This document shows, piece after piece, positions 53,097 to 61,571 of a DNA stretch of 64,000 bases. The number at the start of each line of letters is the position of its first letter. Position 1 is the first letter of the stretch. The position numbers and the translations under genes are program-made. Source of the stretch: Pseudomonas putida (GTDB lineage Bacteria > Pseudomonadota > Gammaproteobacteria > Pseudomonadales > Pseudomonadaceae); the NCBI RefSeq assembly GCF_028682455.1, contig NZ_JANHLD010000002.1, positions 806,001-870,000 on the forward strand, given 5' to 3'. The notes beneath the pieces are model-generated. The model was not told the DNA's origin and searched no databases. It worked only from the letters and a program-made list of their open reading frames with translations.

Positions 53097-54344
53097 CTAC
53101 GGTGCCAGGATGTCGGAGTCCCAAACCACCGTTACATCCCCGGAGTACTGGCTGCCGGCATGGTTGTCGGTCATCTCTTGCACGTCATCACGACCGACTT
53201 CGAAGTGCAGGCTGGCCTTGCTGTTCGTCACAAACTGCGTGGGGGTAAAAACGGCTTTGTCGATGGGGCTCAACAGCTGGCGATTGACCGGCTGGCCACT
53301 GGCGTCGTTGATGCCCATTGGCAAGGTGACGCGGGTGTCTACCGGCACCTGATGGCCGCTGCCGTTTTCAATGCCACAGTGATTGCCGAGGGGGTACTGG
53401 CATTCGAGGTGCATCTTGAAGGCATTGTTGGTGGAAAACTGGAAGCCCTGATCGATGCTCAGTTTCTCGGGGCGCCTTCCGCGTTGAATCCACTGCATCC
53501 AGCCGCCTTGGGGGCGAAGTGCCAATGAACTGGTGCCCCAGGGGAATTTCGCCTCGAGTACATGATTGACATTAACAATGATGTTGACTCGATAAAGATT
53601 ATCACTGGGCAGCAGGTTGTCACCAAAGTCAAAGTCCCCTCCAGGGCCGTACGAGAAGTCGATAGACCCTGTGTATTCACCGGACGCCATGGAATGCGGG
53701 TTAGGCCCTTCTACCTCGTACTTGATGTATTGCATTTGTATATATAATTGATTGAAGTCGTGGCGAGTAGTCTTGGCACAGACTCCACTTCCCGACGTGG
53801 GAAAGTTCCAGGAAAATTCATAATAATTAGCCGCAGCATTTTCATGCCCTGAATTCGTGCATGGGCTAGGCGCTGTAAACCATCGACCGCCATGCCATAA
53901 TAGCCCGTGTGCGGTGTGAGCATGGCTATGACCGACGATGGTGGTTACAAGCGGCGTTGTCTCATAACGCCCGCCAAACCCCTTGACACGAAACCTCACC
54001 GTAGCGACATCGACGCCATTGGTCACTTGAACATCGTGCCAGCCGACGGGAACACTGAGTACCGCCCCGTCCCGGGGATTTGCATGTTCCGCCACCATAG
54101 GCGCAACCGTTCTATTGGTTATATTCGTGCGCATGCTTTTTTCGTTAGGGCCGCAGGAAGAAGGTCTTCCCCTGCAAATCCCGTAGTTTTCCGTTGTATT
54201 GATGAATCTGTTTGAGTCCGCATTCGAGGGGTTGGGAGAGAACTCAAGTGTCACGGTATTTTCAGCCGCCGTGGCATAGGACGATGCGACGCTCAGGCAT
54301 ACAAGCAACACGCCCAGGCCTTGTTTTTTGAATGAGTATTGCAT
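53097..54344 (-). CDS. CfaE/CblD-like fimbrial tip adhesin 1
   Basis: 415 residues with a signal peptide (ATA-AEN). The N-terminal domain has paired cysteines (YGICRGRPSSCG) and is richer in His and Asn than in adhesin 2. The C-terminal domain shares GGWMQWIQRGRRPEKL and the WDSDILAP end with adhesin 2. It begins 2 bp after the usher stop, so it belongs to the pilin-usher-adhesin transcript. The role is tip binding and initiation of the fimbria, as for CfaE. Confidence 0.8.
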   Translation of the reverse strand: MQYSFKKQGLGVLLVCLSVASSYATAAENTVTLEFSPNPSNADSNRFINTTENYGICRGRPSSCGPNEKSMRTNITNRTVAPMVAEHANPRDGAVLSVPVGWHDVQVTNGVDVATVRFRVKGFGGRYETTPLVTTIVGHSHAHTAHGLLWHGGRWFTAPSPCTNSGHENAAANYYEFSWNFPTSGSGVCAKTTRHDFNQLYIQMQYIKYEVEGPNPHSMASGEYTGSIDFSYGPGGDFDFGDNLLPSDNLYRVNIIVNVNHVLEAKFPWGTSSLALRPQGGWMQWIQRGRRPEKLSIDQGFQFSTNNAFKMHLECQYPLGNHCGIENGSGHQVPVDTRVTLPMGINDASGQPVNRQLLSPIDKAVFTPTQFVTNSKASLHFEVGRDDVQEMTDNHAGSQYSGDVTVVWDSDILAP

Positions 54345-54346
54345 GT

Positions 54347-56893
54347 TCAGTTCCTGGCCGTTTTTACGTCAACAAGGTTGTCCGCGCTGGCAAGCCGGTC
54401 TTTACCGGTCCCTTCTACACAGCGTAAATCCCCCGCCATCAATACATCGCCCTCGCGGCGCAGCATGGATGAGTCCAATGCAAATCGACATTTGACCTGG
54501 TCATTGCGGCGCACCTCCAAGGTCGGCGTGCCCTCGCTCAACTCCATGGAGAAGAAGCCATCGGCTTCGGTCACCCCACGCGAGGCGTGGTTGATCACGT
54601 GGTGCCCACGCAGCGGCTCGTCGTTGCCATCGAGCAGGCGCCCCAGCACCGTGACGGTCTTCATGATGTGCACCTGGCGATACTCCACGCCGCCCTTGTT
54701 CAGGTGGTAGCGTGCGCTGGACGGCTGGATGGTGGCGGCCGGCGCATGCACGCCCTCGAAGTCGAAGCGCACGGTGCCGTTGCGGTACGCGGTTACCGGC
54801 ACGAAGTTACGCCCCGGCTTGAGCACCGCACCCGCGCCGCTCAGGTCATCGGCGCGCAGTTCGATGGCGTCGATATCGGAGATCACGTCGACGATCATGC
54901 CGGCCTGCTCGTTGCCGTGCGCGCTCGAGAGCATGGCCTTGCTGCCGCCCACCACCAGGGTGCTGTTGAGGTTCAAGCCACCCGAAAGCGCCTTGTTGTA
55001 CGACGATTGCTGCATGAACACATCACCGCCGGCGGCAGCGGTGGCGAATTGCGCCGAACCACTGACACCCACGCCATAGGTGTCGGCCATGGCCGTGGCC
55101 GACACGGAGGTCAAAGGCCCCACGTCGACGTCCTGCTGGTAGCCAACGCTGGCGTTGCGATCGGCGCTGCCGTCACGGGAGGTGCGCGTGCCCAGGCTCG
55201 CCGACACCCGTTTACCCTCGCGGCCCAGGGCCATGCTCAGGCTCAGGTCCACGCCACGGTTACGCTGGTTGCCGCTGCTGCTGGTGCCGGGCCGGTCGAA
55301 CACCGACAGGCGCCAGTTGGCGTCGCTGCCGAACAACTTGCCGTTGCGCATCCAGCCCAGGTCCAGGCCGACGCCTTCGACCTGGCCGTCACTGTGCGAC
55401 ACGCGGGCGCTCAGGCTGTTCTGAGGGTCGAGGCGATGGTTGATACCCAGCGACGAGTTGCTGACCTGCCCGGCATACGGGCTGCGCTGGCGCACGCGGG
55501 TGCCGTCGTCGAGGGTCTCCCAGGTATCGCGGTTGTCGAGCCAGCTGCGGTTGTGGCTGAAGATCACGTTGCCCTGACCATAGTTGTGCATGGCATGCAG
55601 GTCCATGCCGGTGCCGTGGTCCTTGGTCTGGTAGACATTGGCGTACGCCGTGGTGCTGGCGCCAAGGCCCAGGTCCAGCGAGCTGCCCAGCTGGTTCTTG
55701 CCTTTGACCTGCCGGGCCGACAGCCCGACCACGGCACGCGGGTGCAGCAGGTAGTTGACGGCAGCGCCGGCCGTCATGCCGCCCTCGGATTGCTCTTCCC
55801 AGTTGCTCAGCAGCTTGCTTTCGCGACCGATGAAAGTGTTGTAGCGCCAGCGCTTGCTGGTGTCGCTCCAGTTGATGGGCTTGTAGACCAGCTCCTCGGT
55901 GGTGGAGGTCACCTGGCCATCTTCCAGCAAGCGCACCTCGATCTCGTAGATGCCGCCGGGCAGCGGCCGGGTGTCGAGGGCATGCAGGCCGGCCTGCACT
56001 TGCTGGGTGTTGATCAACGAACCATTGCGATACACCTCGACCACCGCCTCGCGGTTGGCGGTCACGTAGATCGGGTACACCGAGGGCCGGGCCACATCCA
56101 TCGCGAGGCTGTCGGAACTGCCGAACATCATGCCCAGGGCGGTATCGGGGCTGGCGCCGAAGTTGCGCAACTGGCGGGTCAGGCCTTGCGAGCTCGGCGC
56201 GTAGTAACCCAGGCGAAAAAAATGATCGTGCCATTCGGTCTGGGTGTGCAGCTCGTTGATCGAATGCAGGGTGCGGCCGTCGGGGCCACCCGTCTTGGTC
56301 AGTTGCCCGTTGACGGTTTGTGTCCAGTCCCCCAGGCTGCTCATGGCCTGCAGGGCATAGCGGCCATTGAAGTCTTGCTCCTGGCCGCCGGAAATATTCA
56401 GGTTGTTGGCGACGATGATGCCGGTACTGCCGCCCACCGGCAGGTCGAAATGCTGCTTGGCGGCAAGATCGCGCTCGGCGTTGCTGCTCAGGATCGCGAC
56501 CTCGGAGTTCGCCAGGCTGTAGTGCACGGCCACCAATCCGTTGTTGCACGCGGTGTTGCACGCCCCCAGCGGGACGCCTTTTTGCAGCAGCGCATGCCAG
56601 GCATCGCGCTCGCTCGCATCGATAAGGCTGTCGCGGATGTCGGTGAACTCGATCAGCTCGATGCGCTCGTCCCGGCTCAAGACCACGATAGCCTCGCCCA
56701 GTGCCTCGCCGTCCAACGTCATGCGGACCACCAGGGGAACGTCAAAAAAATGCTCGTGGAAATCCTTGGGCAGCCCCTGGGCCTGGGTCAGGAGGCTCAC
56801 ATTAGTTGACGAAGGAGAACTTGCTGCATACGACGGCAGTACGCCTACCAATGTCCATGCAATAACAGCTGGACGCAGGACTGATCGAAACAT
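54347..56893 (-). CDS. Outer-membrane fimbrial usher (CfaC/CblC class)
   Basis: 848 residues, signal peptide ending in SYA-ASS. The usher has an N-terminal periplasmic domain, a large barrel with a middle domain (GSLINTQQVQAGLHALDTRPLPGGIYEIEVRLLEDG) and C-terminal domains (YRNGTVRFDFEGVHAP, RGVTEADGFFSMELSEG). It is of the alternate class, with a single usher for both adhesins. Between pilin and usher there is a perfect stem-loop. Confidence 0.86.
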   Translation of the reverse strand: MFRSVLRPAVIAWTLVGVLPSYAASSPSSTNVSLLTQAQGLPKDFHEHFFDVPLVVRMTLDGEALGEAIVVLSRDERIELIEFTDIRDSLIDASERDAWHALLQKGVPLGACNTACNNGLVAVHYSLANSEVAILSSNAERDLAAKQHFDLPVGGSTGIIVANNLNISGGQEQDFNGRYALQAMSSLGDWTQTVNGQLTKTGGPDGRTLHSINELHTQTEWHDHFFRLGYYAPSSQGLTRQLRNFGASPDTALGMMFGSSDSLAMDVARPSVYPIYVTANREAVVEVYRNGSLINTQQVQAGLHALDTRPLPGGIYEIEVRLLEDGQVTSTTEELVYKPINWSDTSKRWRYNTFIGRESKLLSNWEEQSEGGMTAGAAVNYLLHPRAVVGLSARQVKGKNQLGSSLDLGLGASTTAYANVYQTKDHGTGMDLHAMHNYGQGNVIFSHNRSWLDNRDTWETLDDGTRVRQRSPYAGQVSNSSLGINHRLDPQNSLSARVSHSDGQVEGVGLDLGWMRNGKLFGSDANWRLSVFDRPGTSSSGNQRNRGVDLSLSMALGREGKRVSASLGTRTSRDGSADRNASVGYQQDVDVGPLTSVSATAMADTYGVGVSGSAQFATAAAGGDVFMQQSSYNKALSGGLNLNSTLVVGGSKAMLSSAHGNEQAGMIVDVISDIDAIELRADDLSGAGAVLKPGRNFVPVTAYRNGTVRFDFEGVHAPAATIQPSSARYHLNKGGVEYRQVHIMKTVTVLGRLLDGNDEPLRGHHVINHASRGVTEADGFFSMELSEGTPTLEVRRNDQVKCRFALDSSMLRREGDVLMAGDLRCVEGTGKDRLASADNLVDVKTARN

Positions 56894-56923
56894 AAATAAA
56901 CCGGGCCTGATAGTGAAACAGTA

Positions 56924-56949
56924 TTCAGCGACTCCAGGGAGTCGCTGAA
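56924..56949 (-). promoter_or_regulatory. Perfect 12-bp stem-loop between pilin and usher
   Basis: TTCAGCGACTCC pairs fully with GGAGTCGCTGAA around a 2-nt loop. It follows the major pilin stop. Such stems protect the pilin mRNA and reduce read-through into the usher, setting a high pilin-to-usher ratio. There is no T-run. Confidence 0.65.
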
Positions 56950-56980
56950 CGCTCAGCGGTACACTTGCTAAATAGCTGAG

Positions 56981-57478
56981 TTACGGTGCCAGAACGGCAT
57001 CGAAGGCCAACTGGACGTTGCCCTCGTAGTTACCGGCAACATAGCCGCCGGCCGGTGTGGTTGGCTTGATTTCCAGCCATACAGTGGAACCCTGCTCGGC
57101 TTCTGCTTCAGTCAGCACTTCTACGCCGGTGGTGCTCAGCGCCTTGTTGTTGAACGAAACTTCCAGATCGATCTTGTCGTTGCCGACGATGCTCTGCAGT
57201 TCAGCGGTATTCAGCAGGCTGGCTTCGATGGAACCCGCGGTGTGCTTGGCGAAGAACTGCTTGCGCAGGGTGTCGAGGCTCCCGGCAATCGGGTTCCAGC
57301 CCAGTACCTGAGGGGTACCGATCCAGCTGTTGTCCACCGGCTCGACGTGGAACTCGAGCGATGGAATGGTGGCTTCCAGTTGAATGGTTTTACGTTCTTG
57401 CTGGGCCATTGCCTGGACGGAAACAGCCAGGGCTACCAGGGCGACAGGGGCGAGGATGATTTTCTTAAGTGCACTCAT
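56981..57478 (-). CDS. Major fimbrial subunit (CS1/CblA-type pilin)
   Basis: 165 residues, signal peptide ending in AMA-QQE. No cysteines in the mature protein, as usual in the CFA/I-CS1 class. It has the donor-strand-type N-terminal TIQLEATIPSLEFHVEPVD and ends GNYEGNVQLAFDAVLAP, sharing the final LAP with the two tip adhesins. First gene of the pilin-usher-adhesin-1 unit, with its own promoter. Confidence 0.85.
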   Translation of the reverse strand: MSALKKIILAPVALVALAVSVQAMAQQERKTIQLEATIPSLEFHVEPVDNSWIGTPQVLGWNPIAGSLDTLRKQFFAKHTAGSIEASLLNTAELQSIVGNDKIDLEVSFNNKALSTTGVEVLTEAEAEQGSTVWLEIKPTTPAGGYVAGNYEGNVQLAFDAVLAP

Positions 57479-57586
57479 GTTGTAGATCCATTTGCTTTAT
57501 TGGTGGTTTCGTATAGCGCTCAATGTTGCGGCATACACCTTATTCGCCCCGCGACGATAATGATGAGCGTCGGCGAATGCGTGCAA

Positions 57587-57630
57587 TTTATAGAACCCCC
57601 TGAGCACCACGAATCGGAATGCTCCTAAAA
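57587..57630 (-). promoter_or_regulatory. RcsB-like box and -10 for the pilin operon
   Basis: Transcribed-strand box TAGGAGCATTCCGA; the -10 is TATAAA at 57587-57592 (or TAAATT aligned with the other sites). The leader to the pilin start is about 105 nt. An inverted copy lies 80 bp further upstream. Confidence 0.6.
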
Positions 57631-57709
57631 ACAAATGAGGTACTGGCTTTTTCGCCAAATGGTCACTACGACGACGAACGGTCAATGACTCGCACTGCAA
57701 CTAAGCGGT

Positions 57710-57753
57710 TCTAGGACGATTCCGATTGACCGCACTTGTTATTTGTCTTTAGT
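57710..57753 (+). promoter_or_regulatory. Inverted RcsB-like box facing nhaA
   Basis: The + strand reads TAGGACGATTCCGA followed by TT, nearly the pilin site in the other direction. A -10-like TTTAGT lies about 22 bp on, but no start codon follows until nhaA at 57902. It may serve as a second, upstream binding site for the pilin promoter or may drive nhaA. The remaining gap (57754-57901) shows nothing else definite. Confidence 0.4.
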
Positions 57754-57901
57754 GCAGTACCGATTGAGCGTTGATAACGCGATTTGAAACTTCATTCACT
57801 TTGTAACCTCACTTTGTGTAGAATGCCGCCCGGGTGCCACCGCAATACTGCGGCAGGGCAGGTTTCATTCAGCGCAGGTCGGGCCGCCGCGCGGAGTAGC
57901 C

Positions 57902-59116
57902 TTGCCTATGAGCCTGGACCCATCACGCCCGCACACTGCCAACGAGCTTCGTCAGTCGCCTGCCGCCTTGGCCTTTCTCACCCGTTTTTTTGCCGCTGAA
58001 TCCGCCGGCGGCGTGATCCTCATGGTCGCGGCGCTGGCCGCCCTGATCGTGGCCAACTCGCCGTGGGCCGATGTCTACTTCTCGACCCTGCAGGTGAAAG
58101 CCGCCGGGCTTTCGATCGAGCACTGGATCAACGATGGCCTGATGGCGATCTTCTTCATGCTGGTGGGCCTGGAGATCAAGCGCGAAATGCTCGCCGGCCA
58201 GTTGTCGACCTGGAGCCAGCGCGCCCTGCCCGGCTTCGCCGCGCTCGGTGGCATGCTGGCACCGGCCCTGATCTATGTCGCCATCAACTGGGGCGATGCC
58301 CAGACCCTGGGCGGCTGGGCCATTCCGGCAGCCACCGATATCGCCTTCGCCCTCGGGGTGCTGGCGCTGCTGGGCAAGCGGGTACCGCTGTCGTTGAAGA
58401 TCTTCCTGTCGGCGCTGGCGATTCTCGATGACCTGGGGGCGGTGGTGATCATCGCCCTGTTCTACACCAGCGGCCTGTCGGTGGGCATGCTGCTTGCGTC
58501 GCTGGCCGTGATCGCCTTGCTGGTGGTGCTCAACCGCTGCGGGGTAAAACGCCTGCTGCCGTACCTGCTGGCCGGCGGCCTGCTGTGGTTCTTCATGCTG
58601 CAATCGGGCGTGCATGCAACCCTGGCCGGGGTGATCCTGGCGCTGTGCATCCCGCTGGGCAACGCCGACACCACGCGGCGCTCGCCGCTGCTCTACCTCG
58701 AAGAAAAGATGCACCCGTGGGTGGCCTTCGCGGTGGTGCCGATTTTCGGCTTTGCCAATGCCGGCGTCTCGCTGGCCGGCATCACCCCCGGCAACCTGAT
58801 CGAACCGGTTCCGCTGGGCGTGGCCCTGGGGCTGTTGCTGGGCAAGCAGGTGGGTGTGTTCGGCCTGGCAGCACTGGCGATTCGCACGGGGCTGGCGAAG
58901 CTGCCCGAGGGCTGCAACTGGATGCAGCTGTATGGGGTCGCCCTGCTGTGCGGCATCGGTTTTACCATGAGCCTGTTCATCGGCGCGCTGGCCTTCCCCG
59001 CTGCCCCGCACCTGGTCGATGCCGTGAAGGTGGGCGTGCTGATGGGCTCGTTCGTGTGTGCCCTGCTGGGTATCGCGGTGCTGCTCAAGGCCGCGCGAAC
59101 AAAAGCCGCCAGCTGA
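57902..59116 (+). CDS. nhaA: Na+/H+ antiporter NhaA
   Basis: About 402-404 residues. NhaA signatures are [47 protein letters not shown], the Asp pair of the transport site in [19 protein letters not shown] and [15 protein letters not shown], and [19 protein letters not shown]. It exports sodium in exchange for protons. Two starts are possible: TTG at 57902 (GGAG 6 nt upstream) or ATG at 57908 (spacing 12). The spacing favours TTG but the ATG is common practice. Confidence 0.92.
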   Translation: MPMSLDPSRPHTANELRQSPAALAFLTRFFAAESAGGVILMVAALAALIVANSPWADVYFSTLQVKAAGLSIEHWINDGLMAIFFMLVGLEIKREMLAGQLSTWSQRALPGFAALGGMLAPALIYVAINWGDAQTLGGWAIPAATDIAFALGVLALLGKRVPLSLKIFLSALAILDDLGAVVIIALFYTSGLSVGMLLASLAVIALLVVLNRCGVKRLLPYLLAGGLLWFFMLQSGVHATLAGVILALCIPLGNADTTRRSPLLYLEEKMHPWVAFAVVPIFGFANAGVSLAGITPGNLIEPVPLGVALGLLLGKQVGVFGLAALAIRTGLAKLPEGCNWMQLYGVALLCGIGFTMSLFIGALAFPAAPHLVDAVKVGVLMGSFVCALLGIAVLLKAARTKAAS

Positions 59117-59155
59117 ACCTGAGAACAATCCAGGCATCAATACAGGCCTGAAAAA

Positions 59156-59199
59156 ACCGGGTGAACATCGGCGCTTGCAAGCGTCGATGTTCACCCGGT
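59156..59199 (-). terminator. 22-bp near-perfect inverted repeat terminator
   Basis: ACCGGGTGAACATCG... pairs with its complement over 22 bp with one G-T mismatch and no loop to speak of. On the minus strand the stem is followed by TTTTTT, giving a strong intrinsic terminator for the leftward unit; on the + strand it also follows nhaA. It is exceptionally long for a terminator. Confidence 0.7.
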
Positions 59200-59206
59200 C
59201 TGGTTT

Positions 59207-59404
59207 CTACTCCACCATTCCCCCGTAATCGCTGAACAGAAAGGCGGCGGCGTCGGTGCCAAGGTCTGCCCGCAACTTGCCGCTGTGGCGCAGGTCGCAA
59301 AACAGTTGGGCCAACTCGTTGGCTGGGCCTTCGGCCTGGGCGTGCTCGGCGGCCTGTCGTGCTGGCGAGTGCGACAGGCATCCCATGGATCCATTAAAAC
59401 CCAA
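59207..59404 (-). pseudogene. Probable 3' remnant of a TetR-family regulator
   Basis: 65 codons ending ELAQLFCDLRHSGKLRADLG...AAFLFSDYGGMVE. The segment QLFCDLRHSGKLRADL resembles the TetR C-terminal pattern of LFRELQASGQLRADLDPxxAA. There is no DNA-binding half. It sits before a strong leftward terminator, which fits a once-functional gene. It could instead be a real small protein of unknown role. Confidence 0.4.
59384..59399. promoter_or_regulatory. Degenerate VanR-type half operator
   Basis: CATGGATCCATTAAAA keeps the GGATCC centre and right arm of the full operator 95 bp away but has lost the left arm. The 95-bp spacing is close to nine helical turns, so the sites would face the same side of the DNA. 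Confidence 0.4.
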
Positions 59405-59451
59405 GACGTTCGATTACCGCCCGAAAAACCATACTAAGATCTGCATTGCCG

Positions 59452-59494
59452 TTGACTAAGGCTCCGCAAAGCGAATTTAATGGATCCATTAAAT
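59452..59494 (+). promoter_or_regulatory. vanAB promoter with perfect palindromic operator
   Basis: -35 TTGACT (59452-59457) and -10 TTTAAT (59476-59481) with 18-bp spacing. The -10 lies inside the perfect 20-bp palindrome ATTTAATGGATCCATTAAAT (59475-59494), as expected for a repressor operator. The likely repressor is the GntR/FadR-type VanR encoded downstream of vanB; vanillate would relieve it. Confidence 0.75.
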
Positions 59495-59522
59495 AACAAC
59501 AATCGCTGACCGGAGAGCCTCC

Positions 59523-60590
59523 ATGTACCTCAAGAACACCTGGTATGTAGCCTGCACCCCCGACGAAATCGCTGCCAAGCCCTTGGGCCGGCAGATTTGC
59601 GGCGAGCGTATGGTTTTCTACCGAGGCCAGGAAAACCGCGTCGCCGCGGTAGAAGACTTTTGCCCGCACCGCGGCGCGCCGCTGTCGCTGGGCTATGTCG
59701 AGAACGGCAACCTGGTGTGCGGCTACCACGGCCTGGTGATGGGCTGCGATGGCAAGACGGTAGAGATGCCCGGGCAACGGGTGCGCGGTTTTCCGTGCAA
59801 CAAGGTGTTCGCCGTGCAAGAGCGCTATGGCTTTGTCTGGGTCTGGCCCGGTGACCAGGCGCTGGCCGACCCGAGCCTGATCCCGCACCTGGAGTGGGCC
59901 GTGAGTGACCAGTGGGCCTACGGCGGCGGGCTGTTCGACATCGGCTGCGACTACCGCCTGATGATCGACAACCTGATGGACCTGACCCACGAAACCTACG
60001 TGCATGCCTCCAGCATCGGCCAGAAGGAAATCGACGAGGCGCCGCCGGTGACCACCGTCAACGGTGACGAGGTGGTCACCGCCCGCCATATGGAAAACAT
60101 CATGGCCCCGCCGTTCTGGCGCATGGCCCTGCGCGGCAACGGCCTGGCCGACGACGTGCCGGTGGACCGCTGGCAGATCTGCCGTTTCACGCCCCCCAGC
60201 CATGTATTGATCGAAGTGGGTGTGGCCCATGCGGGCAAAGGCGGCTACCACGCTGAGGCGCAGCACAAGGCATCGAGCATCGTGGTCGACTTCATCACCC
60301 CGCAGACCGAAACTTCGATCTGGTACTTCTGGGGCATGGCGCGCAACTTCGCCCCGCAGGACCAAGCCTTGACCGCGAACATTCGCGAGGGCCAGGGCCA
60401 GATCTTCAGCGAAGACCTGGAGATGCTCGAGCGCCAGCAGCAGAACCTGCTCGACAACCCGCAGCGCAACCTGCTCAAGCTCAACATCGATGCGGGCGGC
60501 GTACAGTCGCGCAAGGTCCTCGAGCGCCTGATCGCCAAGGAACGCGCGCCCCAGCCCGAGCTGATCGCAACCACCGCCACCCCGGCCTGA
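59523..60590 (+). CDS. vanA: Vanillate O-demethylase oxygenase subunit
   Basis: 355 residues. Rieske [2Fe-2S] ligands are Cys47 and His49 (FCPHRG) and Cys66 and His69 (CGYHG). The mononuclear iron site is in NLMDLTHETYVHASS. It oxidises vanillate to protocatechuate plus formaldehyde with VanB as electron donor. Length is normal for the family. The start follows a GGAGAGCC site, and the operator-bearing promoter is 30 bp upstream. Confidence 0.95.
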   Translation: MYLKNTWYVACTPDEIAAKPLGRQICGERMVFYRGQENRVAAVEDFCPHRGAPLSLGYVENGNLVCGYHGLVMGCDGKTVEMPGQRVRGFPCNKVFAVQERYGFVWVWPGDQALADPSLIPHLEWAVSDQWAYGGGLFDIGCDYRLMIDNLMDLTHETYVHASSIGQKEIDEAPPVTTVNGDEVVTARHMENIMAPPFWRMALRGNGLADDVPVDRWQICRFTPPSHVLIEVGVAHAGKGGYHAEAQHKASSIVVDFITPQTETSIWYFWGMARNFAPQDQALTANIREGQGQIFSEDLEMLERQQQNLLDNPQRNLLKLNIDAGGVQSRKVLERLIAKERAPQPELIATTATPA

Positions 60591-60613
60591 CCCACCTACT
60601 CCGAGGACCGAAC

Positions 60614-61564
60614 ATGATCGATGTCGTGGTGGTATCCCGTAACAACGAAGCGCAAGGCATCTGCAGCTTTGAACTGGCGGCGGTCGATGGCAGCCCGCTG
60701 CCGGCGTTCAGTGCCGGCGCGCACATTGATGTGCATTTGCCCGACGGGCTGATCCGCCAGTACTCGCTGTGCAATCACCCCGAGGAACGCCATCGCTACC
60801 TGATTGGCGTGCTCGACGACCCCGCCTCGCGGGGCGGCTCGCGCAGCCTGCACGAGCAGGTCCACGGCGGCGCCCGGCTGCGCATCAGCGAACCGCGCAA
60901 CCTGTTCCCGCTGGTCCACGGTGCCCGGCGCAGCCTGCTGTTTGCCGGCGGCATCGGCATCACCCCGATCCTGTGCATGGCCGAGCGCCTGGCCCACACC
61001 GGCGCGGACTTCGAGCTGCATTACTGTGCCCGCTCCAGCGAGCGCGCAGCGTTTGTCGAGCGCCTGCGCAATGCGCCGTTTGCCGATCGGCTGTTCCTGC
61101 ATTTCGACGAACAGCCCGAAACCGCCCTGGATACTGCCCGGGTACTGGCGAACCCACAGGCCGATGCCCATCTGTATGTGTGCGGCCCAGGCGGCTTCAT
61201 GCAGCATGTGCTCGACAGCGCCAGGGCGCAGGGTTGGCAGGAAGACTGCCTGCACCGCGAATACTTCGCCGCCGCGCCGGTGGATACCGGCAACGATGGC
61301 AGCTTCTCGGTACAGGTGGGCAGCACGGGCCAGGTGTTCGAGGTGCCGGCCGACCAGAGCGTGGTGCAGGTGCTGGAGCGCCATGGCATCGAGATCGCCA
61401 TGTCGTGCGAGCAAGGTATTTGCGGCACCTGCCTGACCCGGGTGCTGGAGGGGGTGCCGGAGCATCGCGATCTGTTTTTGACGGAAGCGGAACAGGCGCT
61501 GAACGATCAGTTCACGCCGTGCTGCTCACGGTCGAAGACACCGCTGCTGGTGCTCGATATCTGA
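60614..61564 (+). CDS. vanB: Vanillate O-demethylase reductase subunit
   Basis: 316 residues with the phthalate-reductase layout. FMN-binding region RQYSLCNHPEE, NAD-binding region LLFAGGIGITPILCMAERL and YVCGPGGFMQHV, C-terminal plant-type [2Fe-2S] ferredoxin (SCEQGICGTCLTRVLEG...CC). It passes electrons from NADH to VanA. It lies 23 bp after vanA, same operon. Confidence 0.95.
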   Translation: MIDVVVVSRNNEAQGICSFELAAVDGSPLPAFSAGAHIDVHLPDGLIRQYSLCNHPEERHRYLIGVLDDPASRGGSRSLHEQVHGGARLRISEPRNLFPLVHGARRSLLFAGGIGITPILCMAERLAHTGADFELHYCARSSERAAFVERLRNAPFADRLFLHFDEQPETALDTARVLANPQADAHLYVCGPGGFMQHVLDSARAQGWQEDCLHREYFAAAPVDTGNDGSFSVQVGSTGQVFEVPADQSVVQVLERHGIEIAMSCEQGICGTCLTRVLEGVPEHRDLFLTEAEQALNDQFTPCCSRSKTPLLVLDI

Positions 61565-61571
61565 ACAAGGG

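Noticed and set aside
54587..56809. 740-codon + strand frame opposite the usher
   Set aside because: Antisense shadow; low-complexity His/Gln/Val-rich sequence with no domain.
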